A DNA stretch of 64,000 nucleotides from Candidatus Sulfotelmatobacter sp. (GCA_025462865.1 JAOAPI010000079.1:1-64000); one strand, 5' to 3'. Shown: positions 35,131-45,329, numbered from the stretch's first letter. A program made the numbers and translations. The notes: generated by a model from the letters alone, not told the origin.

Positions 35131-36213
35131 TTATTGAGCTATTTCACCTTCAGGTGCTGCGGGAATTTTCTTGAAGCTATCAGCAAAAGCATCGGCGATC
35201 GAGTAGCGGATCACACTTTCATATTCGTTGCCGAGGAAATCGCGCAGCCGATCCGTGTTCATAATGTATTCACCGGTCATATAGGTCAGCGCTTCGGGGG
35301 GGATGGCTGAGATCTGCCATTTCCACAAAAACCGCAGAACCAACCCCATCGCCCACTTTCCAGGGACGCGTAACAGTTTTGCCTCTGCAAGTTCGATGCA
35401 ACGGCCAAACGTGAGAGGATCGCCACGCCCCGCCACATTCAGAATAGTGAGGCGTTGTACCTCCGGATCGCGATGCAGAATGTGGCCAATCAGCCGGGCC
35501 ATATCGTCCACGTGCACGAACTGAATCCTATTGTCGAGATAATGTTGTCCGGCGGGTAGTAGACACGGCAAGCGCTTGCCCTGATGCCGCATTTTCTCCG
35601 CCCGGGCGCTCTTGCCATTGGGCGTTCCGCGAAACGCTCCCAATAAATAATTTTCAACGCTGGCCCCCGCAAAAATATGCGGACGCAAAATATAGACGCT
35701 GCAGCCGCGCAAAGCCGGCGCCCGCTGCTGCGCCACTTCATCGGACTGCTTCTTGTGAATCGCGTAAGGTAAACTGTGTGCCGCCAGCACGGAATCTTCG
35801 GTCGCCGGTTCAGGCAGGTTCGGACCGTAGGCAGAGACGCTGCTGGGAAAAATGAATTGCCGGACCGGCGACTCGGCCGTACGGTTTGCTTCTGTGACCG
35901 CTTCCATCACTCGTGCAGTGCCCGCCACATTAATCTGCCACATGCGCTCCACATCGAGCACGCCAGTACGCACGGGGTCAATTACGAACGCAAGATGGAT
36001 TACCGAGACGGGACGAGTGTCGCGCAGCAGTTCGTAAAGCGTTCGAGTGGAAGACTCGTCGCCCAAATCGAGACGCTCGAACAGCAACGGTAAATCAGTT
36101 TGGGGTGGACTAAGGTCCACCCCAAACACTGAAAAGTCTCCGAGCAACGGGAGCAACCTTAAGCCGAGGTTCCCCGCAATGCCGGTGACCACGACAACAG
36201 GCTTCTGGCTCAT
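35131..36213 (-). CDS. NAD-dependent epimerase/dehydratase family protein
   Basis: A 360-residue short-chain (extended SDR) protein. The Rossmann motif VVVTGIAGNLGLRL is at the N-terminus. FPSSVSAYGPN and YAIHKKQSDE provide the Ser/Tyr-x3-Lys catalytic set. The nearest characterised types are UDP-sugar epimerases and related NAD(P)-dependent sugar or steroid enzymes; the substrate is not evident. The ATG overlaps the stop of the PPIase gene upstream (TGATG), so they are transcribed together. An HQG-rich insert around 205-225 is unusual. Confidence 0.8.
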   Translation of the reverse strand: MSQKPVVVVTGIAGNLGLRLLPLLGDFSVFGVDLSPPQTDLPLLFERLDLGDESSTRTLYELLRDTRPVSVIHLAFVIDPVRTGVLDVERMWQINVAGTARVMEAVTEANRTAESPVRQFIFPSSVSAYGPNLPEPATEDSVLAAHSLPYAIHKKQSDEVAQQRAPALRGCSVYILRPHIFAGASVENYLLGAFRGTPNGKSARAEKMRHQGKRLPCLLPAGQHYLDNRIQFVHVDDMARLIGHILHRDPEVQRLTILNVAGRGDPLTFGRCIELAEAKLLRVPGKWAMGLVLRFLWKWQISAIPPEALTYMTGEYIMNTDRLRDFLGNEYESVIRYSIADAFADSFKKIPAAPEGEIAQ

Positions 36214-37436
36214 CAGTTCGGCTTCGACGGTGGAGCTTGAGCCGGCGGAGGCTGCGCAGGCGGATTTTCAGCTGGTGGAGCACTCTGGGGTTGCGCCATG
36301 CGCGAATGCGGCATGTGCGGCGGCCCTTGATGCATGCCAGCAGGGCCGGCCGGTGCTGCCGGTCCAAAGTAAGCCTCGTTGGGCACTGCCTGGAATGAGT
36401 TCGTGTACTTGTCCATCATTTCCTTCATGCGCTCGCCCTTCAGCTTGTTGTGGATTTCATCTTTCACCTGGTCAAGCGGAAGAGTTTCCTTGCTCACCAC
36501 CTTGTAAACGTAATGGCCGCCGTTGTCGCTGATGACCTGCGATACCTCGCCGGCCTTCAGCTCAAATACCGCAACATGCGCCGGAGGCAGTCCCGTTCGC
36601 CGCACCTTGGGCAAGTTCACCGTTGGGTTATCTACTTTTGTGCCAGCGGCCTCGAAAGCTTCTTTCTGAAGTTTTACGAAATCCTCACCCGCTGCCGCCC
36701 GTGCGCGCAACGTGTCGGCCAACTTGTTCATTTCTTGCTCGCCTTGCTCTTGCTTGGCTTTGTCAGCAGCTTCTTTAGCCTTTTGCTGCTCATCGGTCAG
36801 TTTCTCCGGCTCTTTGCCCTCTTCTTTCTCATCGGGTACGGCCTGCTTATAGCGGGGAAGGAACAAACGGTCGAGGGAGAACTGTTCGTATGCTTCGGGA
36901 TTTTTCTTGTAATAGGCCGCAACTTCCGTTGCCGGGACTTTGTCTGCTTCTTCCTGCACGGTGCGTTGCAATTCCGTGGTCAGAATCTGCATTCTGGCAA
37001 TCTTCATCGTCTCCACGAATCGCGGACTCTTGTCGAGACCCTTCTCCTTTGCCGCTTCCGACATCGCCATGAATCGGGGAAGCGCCTGTTCCAGTTGGCG
37101 TTTCAATTGGGGCGTGACGTTCGGCGAAAGCCCGCCGGCGATCTTCTCAAACTGCGCCCTCGTAACCTCGGTCTTGCAGTCAGCCGGCTTTTTGGCAGGC
37201 GCCGCAGCCTTGCTTGCGCCGGTTTTGGACGCGGCCGCAGTCTTCGGCGCCGCCGGGCACACGCCCTTGATCGTCAGTACAATCGCAGTCTCCGGAACTT
37301 CCGCAGCGGGCTCTGGAGCCTTAGCGGCAGCGCCTGGCGCTTGGGCGGGGGTCGCCTGAGCCGGCGCAGTTTCTGGCTTTGCCTGTCCCCAGGCCAGCGT
37401 TCCCAAAAGTACACACAGCAACCAACTCTTACGCAT
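36213..37436 (-). CDS. Periplasmic peptidyl-prolyl isomerase, SurA/parvulin-like
   Basis: 407 residues. A signal peptide covers 1-18 (WLLCVLLGTLAWGQA). An Ala/Pro/Lys-rich linker runs to about 95, followed by a SurA-type N-terminal helical domain (ARMQILTTELQRTVQEEADK). A parvulin-like region at about 215-345 includes LKAGEVSQVISDNGGHYVYK. It has a strongly charged Glu/Lys/Gln insert (EEGKEPEKLTDEQQ) inside the rotamase region. The tail is Pro-rich. It likely chaperones outer-membrane proteins. It sits just upstream of, and overlaps, the epimerase gene. Confidence 0.82.
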   Translation of the reverse strand: MRKSWLLCVLLGTLAWGQAKPETAPAQATPAQAPGAAAKAPEPAAEVPETAIVLTIKGVCPAAPKTAAASKTGASKAAAPAKKPADCKTEVTRAQFEKIAGGLSPNVTPQLKRQLEQALPRFMAMSEAAKEKGLDKSPRFVETMKIARMQILTTELQRTVQEEADKVPATEVAAYYKKNPEAYEQFSLDRLFLPRYKQAVPDEKEEGKEPEKLTDEQQKAKEAADKAKQEQGEQEMNKLADTLRARAAAGEDFVKLQKEAFEAAGTKVDNPTVNLPKVRRTGLPPAHVAVFELKAGEVSQVISDNGGHYVYKVVSKETLPLDQVKDEIHNKLKGERMKEMMDKYTNSFQAVPNEAYFGPAAPAGPAGMHQGPPHMPHSRMAQPQSAPPAENPPAQPPPAQAPPSKPN

Positions 37437-37533
37437 ACAAGTATTCCTCCAGGATTGGTAGATCAGGAAGTTGGACAGCCGAACCTAGCATCCTAGCATA
37501 GAGCCGGTTTTCGAAAGTAGATGCCAGGCGGCT

Positions 37534-37556
37534 CCCTTCGTGGACCTTCGTGCCCT
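37534..37556. repeat. Degenerate intergenic repeat, CCTTCGTG-type
   Basis: CCCTTCGTGGACCTTCGTGC holds two copies of CCTTCGTG separated by three bases, in the divergent gap between the PPIase and CDF genes. A related site is at 47866-47891 (CCCTTCGTGTCC). Confidence 0.4.
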
Positions 37557-37646
37557 TACTGGTCTGAGGAATTTGATTTTCACCCGGAATAGCTGTGTCG
37601 CCGTTTCCCGTTGGCGCAATCTTTCATTACCAGCGATAATCCCATA

Positions 37647-39077
37647 ATGTCAGGGAGTCCGGCCCTCTACTCGCCCAATGCCATGCGCGCCGAGAAGCGC
37701 GCGGTCGCCGGAAATTCCGTGATTGCCGCTCTCTTCATCACCGGAGGCAAGATTTTCGTTGGCATTACTACGGGCAGCCTCGGAATACTTTCGGAAGCTG
37801 CCCACTCTGCCCTCGATCTCATCGCGGCCCTGCTCACCTATTTTTCTGTTGGAGTCTCCGACAAGCCTGCCGATGCAGACCATCAATACGGCCACGGCAA
37901 GGTTGAGAATTTCTCCGCCTTCGTCGAAACGGGATTGCTTTTGCTTACCTGCGCCTGGGTAATCTACGAAGCGATTGTGCGTCTGTTTTTTCGCCGTGTG
38001 GAAGTGGAGCCTTCTGTCTGGGCCTTTGCCGTAATGCTTATTTCAATGGCCGTCGACTGGTGGCGATCGCGCGCACTGGGGCGCATTGCTACCAAGTATG
38101 ACAGCCAGGCCCTGGAAGCCGACGCGCTTCATTTTTCCACCGACGTCTGGTCCGCGGGCGTGGTAGTCGTCGGCCTTGCGCTCATTCTGCTGGGAAGAGT
38201 CTATCGTCTAGACTGGCTCCAGTTGGCCGATCCGGTCGCTGCATTGTTTGTCGCCGGCGTGATTGTTTCCGTGAGTTGGCGCCTGGCGCGGCGCACCATC
38301 GACGCGTTGCTCGATGCCGCTCCCGCTGGGGTCCGAGTCCAGATCACCGATGCCGTCTCGCACGTGGATGGCGTGCTCGAAATTGGACGAGTGCGAATCC
38401 GTCGCGCGGGCAATCGTTATTTCGCCGATCTTGCTGTCGGCCTCGCTCGTACCGTCACCTTCCAGCGTTCCGAACAGTTGGTAGCCGCGGTAACGGACGC
38501 GGTCCACAGCATTCTTCCTGACGCCGACGTTACCGTTCAGCCGCTGCCGCGTGCTGAGCGCTCAGAAAATATCTTCGACCGCATTCGCGCTGTGGCTACC
38601 CGCCACAACCTTAACGTTCACGACATCAGCGTGCAGGATCTCGCCGGCCAGCTCCACGTTGAGCAGCATGTTGAACTCGATGAGCGCATGACCCTCAAGA
38701 GTGCCCACGATCAAGTCACCGATCTCGAAGCCGACATGCGCCGCGACGTGCCTGGGATCGCTGAAATCCTCACTCATATCGAAAGCGAACCCTCGACCAT
38801 TGAACAGCCTGAGGAACTGGTTCGCGATGCGAACCTGGAGCGGCAACTCAAAACAGTTGCCGATCAGTTCCCAGAAATTCTGGATGTCCACGATTTTGTT
38901 GTTACACGGGTTCGAGGACGCCTTTACGTTTCCTGCCACTGCACCCTCTCCGACGATCTGTCGCTCGCGCGGGTCCATGACATCCAGACTGAACTGGAAA
39001 CCCATTTCAAGCAGGCCGCGCCGGAGCTTTTTCGCGTATTGATCCATCCCGAGCCCAGCACGGACAACCGCAGGTAA
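37647..39077 (+). CDS. Cation diffusion facilitator with three tandem cytoplasmic domains
   Basis: 476 residues from ATG 37647; a TTG 12 codons earlier is also possible. Six membrane helices cover about 20-215. Metal-site motifs HSALD in helix 2 and HFSTD in helix 5 (both HxxxD) indicate a Zn-type site, and DHQYGHGKVENFS follows helix 2. The tail is unusual. Instead of one 80-residue ZT-dimer domain I see three in a row, at about 228-300, 306-387 and 388-471. The second and third end in related strands (HIESEPS, IHPEPS). Metal export is the family role. Confidence 0.88.
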   Translation: MSGSPALYSPNAMRAEKRAVAGNSVIAALFITGGKIFVGITTGSLGILSEAAHSALDLIAALLTYFSVGVSDKPADADHQYGHGKVENFSAFVETGLLLLTCAWVIYEAIVRLFFRRVEVEPSVWAFAVMLISMAVDWWRSRALGRIATKYDSQALEADALHFSTDVWSAGVVVVGLALILLGRVYRLDWLQLADPVAALFVAGVIVSVSWRLARRTIDALLDAAPAGVRVQITDAVSHVDGVLEIGRVRIRRAGNRYFADLAVGLARTVTFQRSEQLVAAVTDAVHSILPDADVTVQPLPRAERSENIFDRIRAVATRHNLNVHDISVQDLAGQLHVEQHVELDERMTLKSAHDQVTDLEADMRRDVPGIAEILTHIESEPSTIEQPEELVRDANLERQLKTVADQFPEILDVHDFVVTRVRGRLYVSCHCTLSDDLSLARVHDIQTELETHFKQAAPELFRVLIHPEPSTDNRR

Positions 39078-39169
39078 GGAAGCAAACCCCGAACTGATTA
39101 GCCGTGATGGAACTTGGAACCTTATCTCGCCGTATGCAAGTTCAGAAGCTGTGACGAAGGAGCGCGAAG

Positions 39170-39529
39170 ATGTTCAATACGTTGCCCACGGTCATTCTGC
39201 TGGACATTGCGATTTTCTTTACGGCGCTGTCCTGGGGTTTGGGAGCGTATCTGGTTGACAAGAAGGCGCACGTCTTCGCTTCGCTCGCGATCGGCTGCTT
39301 TGTCTGCCTCTTCGGATACAGCGTCGAAAGTCTTGGCGCACCTTCGTGGGCGGTAGTGGCGGCGCCCATTCCTTTGGATTTCCTGCTTTTATGGTACGTT
39401 CTGAGAAGGCTGCGGAAGATGCTCGTTGCCTATGCCGCAATTTGGGCCATCTACATCGTCTTCCACATCCTGTTAAGTAAGTTTTTTCACTACGACTCGC
39501 TGATTCCCGCCTGGAGATTGCACTCGTGA
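39170..39529 (+). CDS. Small integral membrane protein of unknown function
   Basis: A 119-residue protein with four predicted membrane helices (PTVILLDIAIFFTALSWGLG, then VFASLAIGCFVCLFG, VVAAPIPLDFLLLWYVL and AAIWAIYIVFHILL). GGAG lies seven bases before the ATG. It belongs to no family I recognise. It lies between the CDF exporter and OsmC on the same strand with short gaps, so it may be co-transcribed. Confidence 0.65.
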   Translation: MFNTLPTVILLDIAIFFTALSWGLGAYLVDKKAHVFASLAIGCFVCLFGYSVESLGAPSWAVVAAPIPLDFLLLWYVLRRLRKMLVAYAAIWAIYIVFHILLSKFFHYDSLIPAWRLHS

Positions 39530-39566
39530 TTCGGCACTGAGTCGTTTTAGAGCCAGAGGATCCATC

Positions 39567-39968
39567 ATGATTGAAGCTCGCACTACCTGGATTGAAAAGC
39601 AGCGTTTCGACGGCATCGCCAGTAGCGGCCACTCCATCGTGGTCGACGGCGACAAGTCCGGCGGCAACAGTCCTATGGAATTAGTTCTCATCGGCCTCTG
39701 CGGCTGCACCGGTTACGACGTCGTCTCCATTTTGCAGAAGAAACGCGAAGCCTTCACTAGCCTCGAAGTTCGCGCTGAAGCCGAGCGCGCTCCCGAACCG
39801 CCGACGGTCTACACCCAAATCAAAGTGACGTACCGCGTCGGAGGGAAAGTATCGCGTAAGGCGGTCGAGGACGCGGTCCGACTCTCGAAAGAAAAATATT
39901 GTTCGGTCTCCGCCATGCTTGCCAAAACTGCAAAGATTACCTCCCAGATTGAATACCTTGACGGGTAG
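39567..39968 (+). CDS. OsmC/Ohr family protein
   Basis: 133 residues. The two redox cysteines are present, in GLCGCTGYD and in KEKYCSVSAM, as in OsmC/YhfA thiol peroxidases that reduce organic hydroperoxides. GGNSPMELVLIGL is a typical N-terminal family segment. AGAGGATCC precedes the ATG at a normal distance. The protein is closer to the YhfA-type OsmC branch than to Ohr by eye. Confidence 0.9.
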   Translation: MIEARTTWIEKQRFDGIASSGHSIVVDGDKSGGNSPMELVLIGLCGCTGYDVVSILQKKREAFTSLEVRAEAERAPEPPTVYTQIKVTYRVGGKVSRKAVEDAVRLSKEKYCSVSAMLAKTAKITSQIEYLDG

Positions 39969-40143
39969 ACTGGGTATTCTTTCGTAGTGTTCGTGACCGC
40001 TTCGAAGAAGCGCGATCTTCAGTCGCGCTGTGAGGCCGTCTTGACCACGTCGTTCCCGCTGCCTCATCATCGAAACGATCCCGAGGTCCACAATCCCCAC
40101 GACAAATCACGAAAGCACACATGCACATCCTCTGCGGGGCTAT

Positions 40144-41073
40144 TTGTTCATTGGCGCGGCCGCATTTCTCTGGGGAGTTTCCGCTGCACTGGGCCGTGCC
40201 GTCTTCACGGGTAAACTTTCGCTGGGCACGTCTGCTCTTCGTCCCATCGATCCGCTGATTCTTTCGCAGACCCGTGCCACCTTCTCACTGCTCGTGTTAC
40301 TTGCGGTGCTGGTTGGCTCCAAGGGCTGGCAGCGGATAAAGTTGCCTGCTCGGGATCTCGCTTATTGCCTCCTGCTCGGGACGCTCGGAGTAGCCATCTC
40401 GAATTATTTCTATTACGTCGCGATTCAACGGACAAATGTCGCCACCGCCATCATCGTGCAATACACCGCCCCGGTCTGGGTGCTGCTTTATGTGGTAGCA
40501 CGCGGCCACCAAAAACTCTCATTGCAAAAAGTTACCGCGGTGGGCCTGGCAGTGGTGGGAATCGCGCTCGTCATCAATCTTTTCAGCCACGGTTCCGCGC
40601 TTCGCCTTGACGCGTATGGCCTCGGAGCGGCGCTGCTCGCATCATTCTCTTTTGCTTTCTACAACGTCGCCGGACACCGCATCCTGGCCCGCTACGATCG
40701 TTGGCGCGTCCTGCTCTGGACCCTCGCGGCGGCCTCCGCCTTCTGGCTCGTCGTCAATCCCCCGTGGAAAATCGTTAGCGCTCACTATGTGCCCGCGCAA
40801 TGGATATTTCTGTTCGTTTTCTCGATAGTCTCCGTACTAGGACCGTTCTCCTTCTACTTCCTCGGCCTGCAGCATCTCGAACCTACTCGCGCAATCATTG
40901 CCAGTTGTCTCGAGCCGGTGTTTTCCATTCTTCTTGCAGCTTTGCTGCTGGGCGAAGTGTTACGTCCAATTCAGACTGTCGGAATACTCTTTGTGCTCGC
41001 CGCCATCGTGATTGTGCAGCGCCCCGGACGGAGCGTCGACGAGGAGTACGTCTTGGTCGAACCGATGGAGTAG
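40144..41073 (+). CDS. EamA/DMT family transporter, N-terminal start doubtful
   Basis: A 309-residue ten-helix drug/metabolite transporter with two EamA repeats (FIGAAAFLWGVSAALGRAVF; AYGLGAALLASFSFAFYNVA). The first usable in-frame start is TTG at 40144, which falls inside the first helix. In-frame coding continues upstream as RGYL from a CTG at 40132. An ATG at 40121 lies one base out of frame (MHILCGA). A one-base indel between 40121 and 40140 would restore a normal N-terminus. So it is either a non-canonical CTG start, a recent frameshift, or a sequence error. The substrate is unknown. Confidence 0.8.
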   Translation: MFIGAAAFLWGVSAALGRAVFTGKLSLGTSALRPIDPLILSQTRATFSLLVLLAVLVGSKGWQRIKLPARDLAYCLLLGTLGVAISNYFYYVAIQRTNVATAIIVQYTAPVWVLLYVVARGHQKLSLQKVTAVGLAVVGIALVINLFSHGSALRLDAYGLGAALLASFSFAFYNVAGHRILARYDRWRVLLWTLAAASAFWLVVNPPWKIVSAHYVPAQWIFLFVFSIVSVLGPFSFYFLGLQHLEPTRAIIASCLEPVFSILLAALLLGEVLRPIQTVGILFVLAAIVIVQRPGRSVDEEYVLVEPME

Positions 41074-41153
41074 GATTTCGGAAAGCTAGGATTAACTGCT
41101 GACTCGGGCAACGGTTCCAGACTCTGAAAATCCGTTTTCGCAACAGTCGACTT

Positions 41154-42440
41154 CTACTCCAGGGTTTTTCCTCGCGTCTCCGGCAATTGGGTCGTCATCA
41201 ATGCAGCCAGCAGATATCCCGCCCCGCACAAATAAAACGCCCAGCTTAGTCCCCTGGTCTGGGCTACGCGTCCAATTACCAGCGGCGCTACAGCGCTCAG
41301 CGTTCGCGCACCGCTGTAAGTAAATCCCAATGCCCGCGCGCGCACTCCGGTTGGAAATATCTCGCTGCCCACGATTCCGGAACCTGAAAAGATGCCAGTC
41401 CCGAAGAAAGCGACTAGCGTTCCCAAGATCATGAGGAAAATCGGAGACTGCGCCGCGGCGTAAAGTGGAATGATCAGCGCTGCAGCTGAACTGTACAAGA
41501 GAAATGCCCTCTGCCTGCCCAGGCGATCGGCCACCCACCCGAAACTTGCATAGCCTGGGAACATCCCAAACAAGTTCAGCTCGACCAGAAGCGCGGTGGT
41601 TCCTATCACTCCGAAACCACGCCCACCTTGCGAAACGGGAAGCGATAAATAGGGCGGCATCCAGGTGAACAAACCCCACCAGGCAAACATCCCGAAGAAA
41701 TTAAACAACAAAAGCGCAATCGTGTGACGCGCATAAGGCGGGCGAAAAATAATCCGAAAATTCGTAGAGATGTAACTTCTTGCGTCTCCACCTGCGGCGC
41801 TAACACCCTCATCTTGATTCCGGGATCGCGGCAACCTCCGCTCTTCCCACATCACCGATTCCGGCACGCCCCGCCGAATCCACAAAGTCAGTAGCGCCGG
41901 CAGTATTCCAATGAAAAATACTGCGCCCCACCCGAAATATCGCGCTACCGGCCCGGCCACCAAAGCCGCCGCGGCAAAGCCAATCGCCCACGAGCTTTGC
42001 ACCACAGAAATGGCTTTTGCCCGAAACTCTGTCGGCCAGGTTTCCGCCACGAGGGTTGCTCCCGTATTCCATTCGCCGCCCATCCCCAACCCAAGCAGGA
42101 ATCGCGCTGCCGCCAGCATCGCAACGCTCGTCGCCAGGCCCGAGGCAAATGAGCATACCGAATACGTCAAAATGCTCAACATCAACGCCTGCTTGCGTCC
42201 CATACGGTCAGCAAGAAATCCAAACAACACTCCGCCCACGCCAGATGCCAGCAATGTAAGCGTACCGAGCAGCCCAGCCGTAGTCTTGCTCATGCCCAGG
42301 TCGCGCATGAGCAGCGCGAGCACCAGCGCATAGAGCATGGCGTCGAACGCATCGAGCGCCCAGCCAAGTGACGCAGCCAGCAATGTCCGCCGCTGGATTG
42401 GCGTCGCTTGCCGAATCAGTTGGATGGGACCGATTGCCAT
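41154..42440 (-). CDS. MFS transporter, AAHS/SHS-like
   Basis: A 428-residue major facilitator. LGWALDAFDAMLYALVLALL is typical for helix 1 of the aromatic acid or sialate/carboxylate symporters, with the helix-1 Asp. Loop 2-3 reads FLADRMGRKQALML. LGLGMGGEWNTGATLVAETW is the same branch signature seen in the other MFS gene of this window (4515-5846), so the two are related but clearly diverged. It diverges from the kinase-propeller gene. The substrate is not evident. Confidence 0.85.
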   Translation of the reverse strand: MAIGPIQLIRQATPIQRRTLLAASLGWALDAFDAMLYALVLALLMRDLGMSKTTAGLLGTLTLLASGVGGVLFGFLADRMGRKQALMLSILTYSVCSFASGLATSVAMLAAARFLLGLGMGGEWNTGATLVAETWPTEFRAKAISVVQSSWAIGFAAAALVAGPVARYFGWGAVFFIGILPALLTLWIRRGVPESVMWEERRLPRSRNQDEGVSAAGGDARSYISTNFRIIFRPPYARHTIALLLFNFFGMFAWWGLFTWMPPYLSLPVSQGGRGFGVIGTTALLVELNLFGMFPGYASFGWVADRLGRQRAFLLYSSAAALIIPLYAAAQSPIFLMILGTLVAFFGTGIFSGSGIVGSEIFPTGVRARALGFTYSGARTLSAVAPLVIGRVAQTRGLSWAFYLCGAGYLLAALMTTQLPETRGKTLE

Positions 42441-42640
42441 GAATGGCGGATTGTACGGCGCGGCCAGAAAAAGTCAATTTTCGACTTCGGAAACGTCCTG
42501 CGATTGTTCTGAAGCTGATTTATCCGCGATGGCGGTTCGTGTGTGCTGTGAGGATAGGGCGAGCGTTGAACCGTCCGCAGACTGCTCCCCTTCTGCATTT
42601 CGTTGACTTGCCCGTTTCACGCACGTACGATTCTGCTCGA

Positions 42641-45310
42641 GTGATTGGCCAAAACATCTCGCATTACCGCATCGTCGAAAAACTCGGGGGCGGTGGGATG
42701 GGCGTGGTATACAAGGCCGAGGACACACGCCTGCATCGCTTCGTAGCCCTCAAATTCTTGCCGCAGGAAGTTGCCCGCGAGCCGCAGGCACTTGCCCGTT
42801 TTCAACGTGAAGCTCAAGCCGCCTCTGCACTGAATCATCCCAACATCTGCACGATTTATGACATTGGCGAGCAGGACGGCGAGGCTTTCATCGCCATGGA
42901 GTTTCTGGAAGGTGTGACGTTGAAGCACCGCATCGCTGGGCGTCCGCTGGATATTGAAACTCTGTTGTCCCTGGGGATTGACATCGCTGATGCGCTCGAC
43001 GCTGCCCACAGTGCCGGCATTGTGCATCGCGACATCAAGCCCGCAAATATTTTTGTCACCAGGCGCGGGCACGCCAAGATTTTGGACTTTGGATTGGCGA
43101 AGCTTACACCCTCGCCCAGTTCGTCGGGCCAAAATGCTTCCAGTAACTTGCAGACATTGACGGTGGATGAGCAGCATCTGACCAGTCCGGGTGCGACGTT
43201 GGGCACGGTGGCCTACATGTCGCCGGAACAGGTCCGCGCTAAAGAACTGGATGCGCGAACCGACATCTTCTCCTTCGGAGCGGTGCTCTACGAGATGGCG
43301 ACGGGGACGCTACCGTTCCAGGGTGAAAGCGTCGGAGTAATTTTCAAGGCGATTCTGGATGGAGAACGCGCTCCAGTTATTAGCGTCAATCCCGGCATGC
43401 CCGCCGATCTCGAACGGATCATTGCGAAGTGTTTGGAGAAAGATCGAGACCTGCGCTACCAGCACGCCTCGGAGGTCCGGACTGATCTGCAACGTTTGAA
43501 GCGCGACGCGGACTCGGCCCAGTTCACAGCGGCGCACGCACCAATGCAGGCCGGAAGCCGGTCGCGCTGGTTAATTCCCGGCGTGCTTTGCTTCATCGCG
43601 GTGATGGCACTAGTTTTCCTGATTGCGATGCGCTGGAAAGCTTCAGGCTCTCCTTTGCAGACCACACTCTCCCAAGTGACTTTTGCCGAGGGAGTCGAAG
43701 AATATCCCGCGTGGTCACATGATGGCAGGAACCTGCTGTACACCGGCGAGGTCGGCAAGATTCACAAGATCTTTCGGAAAGACCTGGCGAGTCGGCAAGA
43801 TTTGCAGTTGACGTATAGTGACTTTGACGAACTCCAGCCAAGCTGGTCGCCAGACGGAAAACAAGTTGCGTTTGTACGTGCTCGCCAGCCCGGCGTGAAG
43901 CTGCAACCGGGCGACGTTTTCGGCGAATTCCAGGATGGAGATGTCTGGGTGCTCGACCTGGCATCAGGTAAAGAAAGCAAACTTGTAGACAACGCCTTTA
44001 ATCCGGCGTACTCGCCAGACGGCAAGCGCATTGCAGTGGATGCGTCCTGGGCCGCACCGCGGCGGATTTGGCTGGTTGATCGCGACGGCCACAATCCTCA
44101 ACAGATCACGACCGATACCAGCGAGGAAGTTGCCCATGTGGCGCCTTCCTGGTCTCCTGACGGGAAGAACATTGTTTTCCAGAATCTGGTGCGAACGAAG
44201 TTTGATATTCGCGTCGTGAACCTGGAATCGAAGCAGATGAAGTGGATTACCAACGACTTGTTCAGCAACATACGTCCGGCGTGGTCGCCGTCCGGCAAGT
44301 TCATCTATTTCTCTTCCTACCGGAGCGGCGGAATAAATATTTGGCGAGCGCCCGTCAAAGCGGATGGGACCGTTCGCGGGCCGCTGCAACAAGTGACCAC
44401 GGGCGCCGGACAAGATGTTGAAGTTGCCGCTTCACCCGATGGCAAGGGCCTTGCTTTTGCCACGCTGCGGCAGAATGCCGACATCTGGAAACTCCCAGTC
44501 CTGCCGCAAACTGGATTAGTGCGAGGGTCGCCCGAGGCAGTAGTCAGCACAACCCGAGAAGACAGTCGGGGCGCATGGTCGCCGGACAGTAAGACAGTGG
44601 CCTTCAATTCCGATCGCGCGGGTGACATGAATATTTGGCTTCTTTCGCCCGGGGATTCCAACGCGCGCCAGCTTACAAGCGGACACGGCGGCGACTTCCA
44701 GCCAAACTGGTCGCCGGATGAAAAAAAAGTTATTTTCTTCTCTTCTCGTTCAGGGACACCAAATGTTTGGGAAGTAGAACTCGCCACCGGAGCATTGCGG
44801 CGTTTGACTTCGAACTCCGGAATGAACGTCAACCCCTTCTTTTCTCCTGAGGGAACGCTTATCGCCTACCAGTCGGATCAGAGCGGCAGGTTGGAAGTCT
44901 GGGTCATGAACTCCGATGGCGGCAACCCGCGTCAATTAACGAATACCGGCGTCTCCGGTCATTTCATGCGATGGTCGGGTCGAGAGTTGATTTTTCGCTG
45001 CCCCTGCGGGGGCAAGCCCGCAGTGATGAAAGTGTCTCCCGATGGAGGAGATCCGCAGCTCTTTGCTGAAATAACGGGCGGCTCCCACATGTCCCTTTCT
45101 CCAGATCGTTCTCGGATTATGGACGTCGTCGGCCACAAGGTGCTGTGGGCTTCGCCAATCAACGCGGGCAAGCCGGAAAAGATCTACGAGTTTCCTGACG
45201 CAGACGTGAGAATTGATTATCCGGTATGGTCGCCGGATGGAAATTGGGTACTGTTCGATCGCTTTAAACCACAAGGCGGCGACATCTGGGCCTTGAGCGG
45301 CGTGGAGTGA
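42641..45310 (+). CDS. Membrane Ser/Thr protein kinase with PD40 beta-propeller sensor
   Basis: 889 residues from GTG 42641, which gives the standard acidobacterial start ([20 protein letters not shown]). A longer frame from 42443 exists but its extra 66 residues look like non-coding. The kinase domain covers about 9-265: P-loop [10 protein letters not shown] at 16-25, Lys38, HRDIKPANI with Asp131, and DFG at 149-151. A membrane helix lies at about 309-331 ([19 protein letters not shown]). Six or more PD40 repeats ([21 protein letters not shown]) form the C-terminal propeller. Target and ligand unknown. It converges with ribF 19 bases away. Confidence 0.92.
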   Translation: MIGQNISHYRIVEKLGGGGMGVVYKAEDTRLHRFVALKFLPQEVAREPQALARFQREAQAASALNHPNICTIYDIGEQDGEAFIAMEFLEGVTLKHRIAGRPLDIETLLSLGIDIADALDAAHSAGIVHRDIKPANIFVTRRGHAKILDFGLAKLTPSPSSSGQNASSNLQTLTVDEQHLTSPGATLGTVAYMSPEQVRAKELDARTDIFSFGAVLYEMATGTLPFQGESVGVIFKAILDGERAPVISVNPGMPADLERIIAKCLEKDRDLRYQHASEVRTDLQRLKRDADSAQFTAAHAPMQAGSRSRWLIPGVLCFIAVMALVFLIAMRWKASGSPLQTTLSQVTFAEGVEEYPAWSHDGRNLLYTGEVGKIHKIFRKDLASRQDLQLTYSDFDELQPSWSPDGKQVAFVRARQPGVKLQPGDVFGEFQDGDVWVLDLASGKESKLVDNAFNPAYSPDGKRIAVDASWAAPRRIWLVDRDGHNPQQITTDTSEEVAHVAPSWSPDGKNIVFQNLVRTKFDIRVVNLESKQMKWITNDLFSNIRPAWSPSGKFIYFSSYRSGGINIWRAPVKADGTVRGPLQQVTTGAGQDVEVAASPDGKGLAFATLRQNADIWKLPVLPQTGLVRGSPEAVVSTTREDSRGAWSPDSKTVAFNSDRAGDMNIWLLSPGDSNARQLTSGHGGDFQPNWSPDEKKVIFFSSRSGTPNVWEVELATGALRRLTSNSGMNVNPFFSPEGTLIAYQSDQSGRLEVWVMNSDGGNPRQLTNTGVSGHFMRWSGRELIFRCPCGGKPAVMKVSPDGGDPQLFAEITGGSHMSLSPDRSRIMDVVGHKVLWASPINAGKPEKIYEFPDADVRIDYPVWSPDGNWVLFDRFKPQGGDIWALSGVE

Positions 45311-45329
45311 ATCGAAAAATGAACAATCA

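Noticed and set aside
36450-37496. 348-codon open frame antisense to the SurA-like gene
   Set aside because: Leu/Arg-rich antisense of a Glu/Lys/Ala-rich gene; no motif.
42443-42640. 66-codon extension of the kinase
   Set aside because: Sequence looks non-coding and the standard kinase N-terminus begins at GTG 42641.
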